Origin: Uranotaenia lowii
Taxonomy: Eukaryota > Arthropoda > Insecta > Diptera > Culicidae
Direction: 5' to 3'
NCBI RefSeq assembly: GCF_029784155.1
Contig: NC_073693.1
Span: 26,200,002 to 26,264,001, forward strand
DNA: 64,000 nt
The notes under the pieces are model-generated. The model saw nothing but the letters and a program-made list of their open reading frames with translations. It ran no database searches and was not told the origin of the DNA. The translations under genes and the position numbers were made by a program. This document shows positions 58,289 through 64,000 of the stretch, one piece after another (position 1 is the first letter of the stretch; every line of letters starts with the position of its first letter).

Positions 58289-58304
58289 TAGTGATAAAAT
58301 TTTG
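58289..58304 (+). repeat. 16-bp target-site duplication of the LINE, right
   Basis: Second copy of TAGTGATAAAATTTTG, directly after the TAAG-TAAA-TAAG tail. Confidence 0.88.
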
Positions 58305-58800
58305 AAATAAAAAAATAACGACATTTTCCAAGAGTAAGCCCGTGTGGGACAAATAGATAGGAACTCTATCAAATGGTTTACTTTGAAGAAAAAACGAAAA
58401 TGGAAATAGAGGGAGGGCCTTGTGGAATGTGTGAAGGTAAAATTTCATTCGTATTTTGTAGCTCAAACTGTTTAGCAATTATTTTAATTTTTGTCCCTTA
58501 ATGTATGCACCATTATCTAGTTCTTTTTTCGATTATAAATGTTTTTGATAGAAAACTTTAAAAAGCAAGCTCAAATTGATAAACTAGCATTTGCAAATAT
58601 TCTGAAGGTGTTTTGTATGCTTTATGATCAAGAAAACTCGTTGAATCGAAATCGATTTTTTAATCAAATTTAAAGTGGTCTAATAAATTTCTGCAAGCAT
58701 GTTTTACGTTCAAAGGAGTCCATTAATGATTTTAAAAATATGAAACATGCCACATTCCCCTTTACAGGAAAAATATTCGAAAAAAATTGAAAAAAAAAAT
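58305..58800 (+). repeat. dispersed repeat, right half of the copy split by the LINE
   Basis: Parallels 23190-23740 (ACATTTTCCAAGAGTAAG, GTGTGAAGGTAAAATT, TTTTTTCGATTATAAATGTTTTT, TTGATAAACTAGCATTTG, AAGAAAACTCGTT, CTAATAAATTTCTGCAA). The homology fades near 58800. Confidence 0.82.
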
Positions 58801-60670
58801 CACTGATGATATGATATGTTGCGAATGTCAAAAATGGGTTTTTCAGCCTTTTATTTTGATAACTGCAAGAATTTAAAAATGAATTTATCTTTAACTTTGA
58901 ACACTGGCAATCTCAAATCAAAACTAAATATGTTCTTCATTTAATCAAATTAAATTCAACCATCAACTGTGTGTTTTTAATAAATTCTCCTTAGTTGAAT
59001 AGATGGATTAAATTTCGGAAATGAATTTTTATTAATTTTCTGGTGTTTTGAAAATACTGTTTTCAAAATTGTTAACGAGATTCCTTGATATTAATTTTTA
59101 ATTACATGTCTAATTCAGAGTTTGAAAAATCATTTTTAGTAATTCATGATTGACTTGCCGGAAAAACGATTGATTTGAAATTTTGATTCTGATTAATGTT
59201 TAATCTAAACAGTTATTTTTTTCAAGTTTGTGTCATGGCGATAAGCACGAAAATTGTTTAAGAAATCAATTTTCTTATGCATTGTGAATTTTTGGTATTG
59301 TTATTATTATAATATTAAATGCATCTTGTTTGGTCAATAACCAAAAATAATTCGAACAATATATTTAAAATTCAAATTTAGTAAGTTTTATCGAGATTCT
59401 GTTTTGGTTATTATAAAAAAATCATTCAAGATCATGGGTGCCAAGATTTTTACTAAAATAGCCTTATTTTGAAGCCAACGGGCAGCCTAAAACGAATTTC
59501 TTAACGAAAATTTCACATCATGTATCCAAAGGTGGACAGTTGATGAACATTGAAAAAAAAAAGGATGGCATATATTCGGGAGTCATTAGGAGTCAAAACT
59601 CATAGGGCAAGCGTGCCACAAAGGTTTTGTCTGTTTAAGATCCCCGAATGTAAGCAATCATTTTTATTATCTTTCATAAACAGCTCACCGGTAATCTATG
59701 ATGTTAAATTCACATAACGAAACTCGTTTTCTTTGCTTCGCGGTTGCTTAAAAATAAGGCTTTTTTTGGTTAAAATCTTGGCTACCCATGATCTAGATCC
59801 TCGTTTGAACTGGACAAAAATTTGAATTTTTTTTGTTTATCTTGTATTGCCATATTCCTTGATTTGGCCTATTCTTATTACTTTTAAAAGAAAATTTAAA
59901 GAATAACTCACAATTATTTGATAAAATTTCAAAAAACAGTTGTGTTTTAAAAAGGCTGCCATTAATCTGTCGGTTGACAATTTTTTTTTAATTTTCACAC
60001 AATTTAATTCTACGATATCTGTAAACAAAAATTCATCCGTTATCGAATTAATCCGCCTGTTGGATGATAATCAAACTTATTTTCACACCGGCACCATTTA
60101 TGATCGCGTGAATCGATTTTGATGAAACTAGAGCCGGTACTGAATCAAACATTTTAAAGATATTTGATCAAATTTAGAATATTTTGATTAAAAATGGTCA
60201 AAGATACTTCGTGATACTTTCGAGAAACAATCTCAAATTTCTCTGTTTAACGGTAACAGCTGTTTCTTTTTTTAAAAAAATATTGCACCATTTTAAAATT
60301 TTGTGGAGCTTAAATTTGATAGTTGAACTAAATTCTGTGGAAATTTCGTCAAAAATATCAAATATGTCAGCTTGTCATATTTGGATGAGAGTGCGCTGCT
60401 TCACTCGATTTCATTCTTCTTTTTTTTACTCAACTGTATGTCTGTCCAACTTGGGACCCTTTAGCGTTCGCCGTTATTACTAGCTTAGGAATGGTTTTTT
60501 TTTTCATAAGATGAGAAAGATATGAATAAGATAAATTTACATGTTTTTAAAAGAATGATCTCAAACTTTTGGACGATAACTTAAGTGTCTATTTCATCAA
60601 TTAAAAGTACATTCTTTGATAAGTATAGAATAAGGATTCTAATGCAACTCAAATTTTGAAATTTGGTCTA
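58801..60670. other. AT-rich non-coding sequence
   Basis: No supported gene, RNA or element. Open frames are short and AT-driven. Confidence 0.5.
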
Positions 60671-61433
60671 CACAGTTAGAAAAATCATTGTAACATTACA
60701 TGCAACTGCATGGGTAGAAGGGAATCGGGTATTTACATGTATCAATACGGCCTAATTCATGTAAACTTCCCATCGCCTTCAACTGATTTGTTTAATGTAA
60801 ACCTACATTTCCAATCATTCTTTTTGGTATGGTTGTTTATCCAATAAGAAAAGCATCGATATTTGTCGTTAAGAGATTTATTTGATCCACACAAGAAAAA
60901 TTGGTATTCAATAAATTTTCACGAATAACGATTGTTTGGTGCTTTTCCCCCGACGACGTCAACGGCGATTGACATGCTGGTAGGAAAATAAGTTGTCATG
61001 CACTTGGGGTAACTCGAGCTTTCGTTGAATTCAAGTGGTATTTTTTCTGATCAAATAAAATTGACAATTTGATATAATTATTACAAAAATCAGAAGGATA
61101 TTAAGTTTTATTTCTCACTTACTTGTTTTAAAACTCAGCATGCACCACCTCGATTCGAACAGAAGCGAACAGCACACGAGCAGGTTCTACAAATACGGTC
61201 GAACGTTGCGAACGCTAAGATTTACATGAAATTGCAAGTTAATTGATGAAGTTCGCCTTCGTTGGGAATCCAATAGGAACGAAAACAAAACAGAATTGGC
61301 AAAACTGACGCTGGATTTCGCATGCGGTGACATGTAAAGTTCATCTTAGCCTTTAGATGTTATACTCTTTTTCATATTTTTCGTGGCGATGATGTTAAAA
61401 CGTGCAATGTAAGATTACATTTTTCTTTCTGTG
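60671..61433. mobile_element. TA-target MITE
   Basis: The left end CACAGTTAGAAAAATCATTG then TAACATTACATG and the right end, reverse complemented, CACAGAAAGAAAAATGTAAT then CTTACATTGCA share the first five bases, then AGAAAAAT, then TTACAT words. TA is at 60669-60670 and 61434-61435. ACATGTAA-type words recur through the interior. It has no coding capacity. It is similar at its ends to the MITE inside the LINE. Confidence 0.7.
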
Positions 61434-62178
61434 TACCCTATTCCGAGATTATCGGCTTTGAATATTGAGTGCGATTTTTTGAAAATGTTCTTACTTAAGG
61501 TTTAGTTTGAGGTGCAAAACTTAAACATTATTTCTGGGCAAAAAACCTCCGAAATAGCTTTTGCTCATCATCTTTCAAATAAGATCAGACGATTTGTAAT
61601 AAGTCCTAAGACGGCTGAGATAAGAACGATTAAAATTTGCATGTTTTTTAGCTGGTGATCCCAAAATTTTGGCCGGCAGTGTAAGTCACGAATGACATAA
61701 ATAAAAATTCATTATTTTACTTTTAATTCATTGAGAAAATTTTTTAGACACAATAAAGTAAATCCTGATAAGATCATTTATTCCATTCTATTTCTGTATT
61801 CCTTATCCGCATTTTAATTGCTTCAACTCCTCAACAACTCCAAACCATTATCCACCCATTCCTTTAGACGTGGAAACTTGACAACAAAATCGATTCCATT
61901 CCCACGAACATCAATAGAATAGTTTTCGAAAAGTTTGAATCATTCCTCGACCTTGTAGTTAGCAGATCTACTGGAAGAAGATTCTCTCAAGATTCCTTAA
62001 CACATGGAAGACAGTCCTGGCACACCGGTAAAATGGCAGATGACTGTGTAGATACATACCAGATTCCAGTGTCTTCTGAGCAACCAGTATCAGTAGAAAA
62101 TGGCCAGGTTTTGGAATCAGTTTTCCCGGATTGGAAAACTACCGCCCAGCCTTAAGATATCATCCAGGTTCACTTACG
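61434..62178. other. mixed-composition non-coding sequence
   Basis: A pyrimidine tract ending CATTCCTTTAG at 61867 would be an acceptable splice acceptor ahead of the small open frame described next. No other gene feature is supported. Confidence 0.35.
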
Positions 62179-62313
62179 ATGCATGTCTGGAAGCTCTTCC
62201 TTGCGTTTGTTGTTTCATTCATCTTAGCCGATGGCCGTGTATGGCCATGGACGTTTCTTCTGCCGAGAGATGCTCCTCGTTGTGTTTTGCTCAAGAGGCT
62301 GAGTTATAGATAA
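62179..62313 (+). CDS. candidate small secreted peptide, 44 aa
   Basis: From the first in-frame ATG (62179) the product begins MHVWKLFLAFVVSFILADG, which has the charge, hydrophobic stretch and small residues of a signal peptide with likely cleavage after Ala17 or Gly19. The remaining 25 or so residues (VWPWTFLLPR.., one Cys) match no family I recognise. AATAAA at 62335-62340 follows the stop by 22 bases. The frame is open upstream to a TGA at 62077. Short frames with a hydrophobic start also arise by chance, so this is a weak candidate. A terminal exon is an alternative. Confidence 0.25.
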   Translation: MHVWKLFLAFVVSFILADGRVWPWTFLLPRDAPRCVLLKRLSYR

Positions 62314-62334
62314 ATAATTTCATAATTTATTAAC

Positions 62335-62340
62335 AATAAA
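62335..62340 (+). promoter_or_regulatory. possible polyadenylation signal AATAAA
   Basis: A canonical hexamer just downstream of the small open frame. In DNA this AT-rich it is common by chance and is listed only for its position. Confidence 0.25.
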
Positions 62341-64000
62341 CCTATAATCATCCAACATTCACGTGCTGAGGCGTTTATGAGATATGTGGGTGGGTGGGAT
62401 GCTTTCGGTTCGGTTCGGTTTGTTGTCTAAGATGATTCAGAACATGCATCGAACAGCAGTGTGGAGTAACGTGTCTGTGGGAGTATGTTGGAAATAATTC
62501 TCACTTAGAGAACCGACCAGGAGTCTAGCGTTTAGCATACCGACGACTGTGGGCGAAATCTTAACCACCATCTGGGGGAAGACAGGGAAGGGGGGAGGAG
62601 TTTAAAAGTGGGGGAGGGCGTTTGTAGGCTTCCATTGCCTGGCCAGGAAATAGACTCTGCATTGCTAGGCACATGCATAAAACATTCCGAAGACGGATCA
62701 AGTTCTCTATATTTAATTGATTTATTCTAGACTTTTCTTGAGAATTCCAAGCTCGAGATGATTTAGATTGGCCAGGTTCAGGGGTTGGGTTGGGAAAATT
62801 GAAAGGGGAAAGGAAGGGGAGAAATTTCCGGTTTGTGTAACCAGATTTCTGGTGTCTCTCGGATCCTACAATCTAGACTCGCTTTTGCATGCATCGGGAA
62901 GACGGTGGAAGTTCAAGCACTTTTAATTGCTGCAAATGGGTCAATTTTATCAATCACATTTTGTTCTATCGATTTTAAGTGAGCGTAATTGATTTACTTT
63001 GTGTATCATCATAAAAGATTCCATTCTTTAGTCGAGTTAATCAAAATAAAATATCCGGAATTCTCTCCCTCAATCGACTTGCAATTGAAACGATAACATC
63101 ATTAGGCACAGGGAGGGATCATTGGATAATTGATGGCCCATCCATTCTAATCCACAAAATTGGTCGAGCAATCGGGTGAAAAAGTTTTTAAATAGATATT
63201 AATAACCCTACGAAAGAACGAGGCTCATAACTGTGGTCTGGTCTGGTCAGGAAAAGTCCTCGGCTAGAAAAATTAGACAAGGATCATTCAAACCAACTAA
63301 TCAATCATCATCAGCTTACACGAGAGGGAATGAAAAAAATAACCCTCTTACATTTGACACCCAAAAAACATCGCGTTTTTCAGTTTCCCTCTTTTTCTAT
63401 TTTACGAAAGAAAAAAACTCTGCGGAAAAAAATATGCAGTTGTACAGAAAGTTACATTCTTCAATCACATCCTGGACAACTTTCTCTAAGAAATTTTTTT
63501 TATAAGAGGAAGTTCAAGAGACGTGCATCATTTATATCAATTAGCAAAGCAACGGATGACCTTTCGCTTGCATTTTGAAGATCTCTTTCGAAAGTTTTTT
63601 CCACAAGAAAAAAAAACCAATCCGACTCACCCACCATCTTTCGATACTGTTCGGTCGATAAGGAAGAAGATTGACAAATTAATTAGTCCTCCCGAAGTTC
63701 AGGTATGTTAGTGTCTGGATACGAGAACCAGGTGCCGGTCAACCCTCCAAATTCATGGAAAAAAAAATAAGAATCAGGTTTTGACAGTTTTGAAGGCTTC
63801 CTCATAAAGAATTTTTTTTTGTTTGCTTTCGTTAATTTTTTTCGGAAGGATTTTACCGGTGATAGTCCTTCTAAGGATGTGTCCCTGACAGCGGATCAGC
63901 TCAGGTGGTTTGCTGAGAAGGGTTTTTTTCAAACAGGTTTACGGAAGAGGAGAAAAAAAAACAATATTTTTGAAATTTTATTTTTTCATCTAAACTCAGC
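62341..64000. other. mixed-composition sequence, no gene recognised
   Basis: GC content is higher than in the desert to the left. It holds a (CGGTT)n-like microsatellite near 62406-62421 and G-rich stretches near 62580-62625 and 62785-62825. Small overlapping frames at 63233-63711 have no domains. It could be the edge of a host gene, but nothing proves it. Confidence 0.35.

Overview
The window is eukaryotic, AT-rich and very repeat-dense. It looks like an insect genome, most likely a fly or mosquito: an APE-type RTE-like retrotransposon, many short inverted-repeat DNA elements (hAT, TA-target and TTA-target types), no operons and no dense coding. The organism is inferred, not proven. No confident host protein-coding gene, tRNA or rRNA was found. 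The region reads as an intergenic or large-intron desert next to a satellite block.

Layout. 1-16633 is a 9-bp satellite. On the left (1-11855) the unit is TTTTGTAAA with variant units arranged in higher-order blocks. Next (11856-12844) comes a homogeneous TTTTGTCAA block, then a gap of exactly 500 N (12845-13344), then a homogeneous TTGTCAAAA block (13345-16633). The right block is almost the reverse complement of the left one, so the T-rich strand switches at the gap. The very long open frames here are by-products of a stop-free period of 9. From 16634 to about 43 kb there is AT-rich sequence with old non-autonomous DNA transposons (about 19.5, 20.0, 22.8, 24.4, 36.9, 38.6 and 40.4 kb), two tRNA-like SINE remnants and several higher-GC islands of unknown role (17.2-17.8, 18.2-18.7, 26.1-27.1, 35.3-36.2, 42.5-43.4 kb).

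43-58 kb holds nested transposons whose boundaries can be read to the base. A 1.24-kb hAT element with target duplication TCAAATAT sits inside another inverted-repeat element. A pogo/Tigger-like element sits inside a hAT-like element that has a second, uninterrupted copy at 36.9 kb. A further 1.18-kb hAT-like element lies at 52.2-53.4 kb. The main protein-coding feature is an RTE-like LINE (53782-58288, 16-bp target duplication). Its single large ORF carries an APE endonuclease, a reverse transcriptase and an RTE-type C-terminus. It is broken by two later MITE insertions and one in-frame TAA; otherwise the frame is preserved. The LINE landed in a dispersed repeat whose unoccupied paralogue lies at about 23.2 kb.

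58.3-64 kb is AT-rich, with a TA-target MITE at 60.7-61.4 kb and then a more mixed-composition region. That region includes a weak candidate for a 44-residue secreted peptide (62179-62313) followed by AATAAA.
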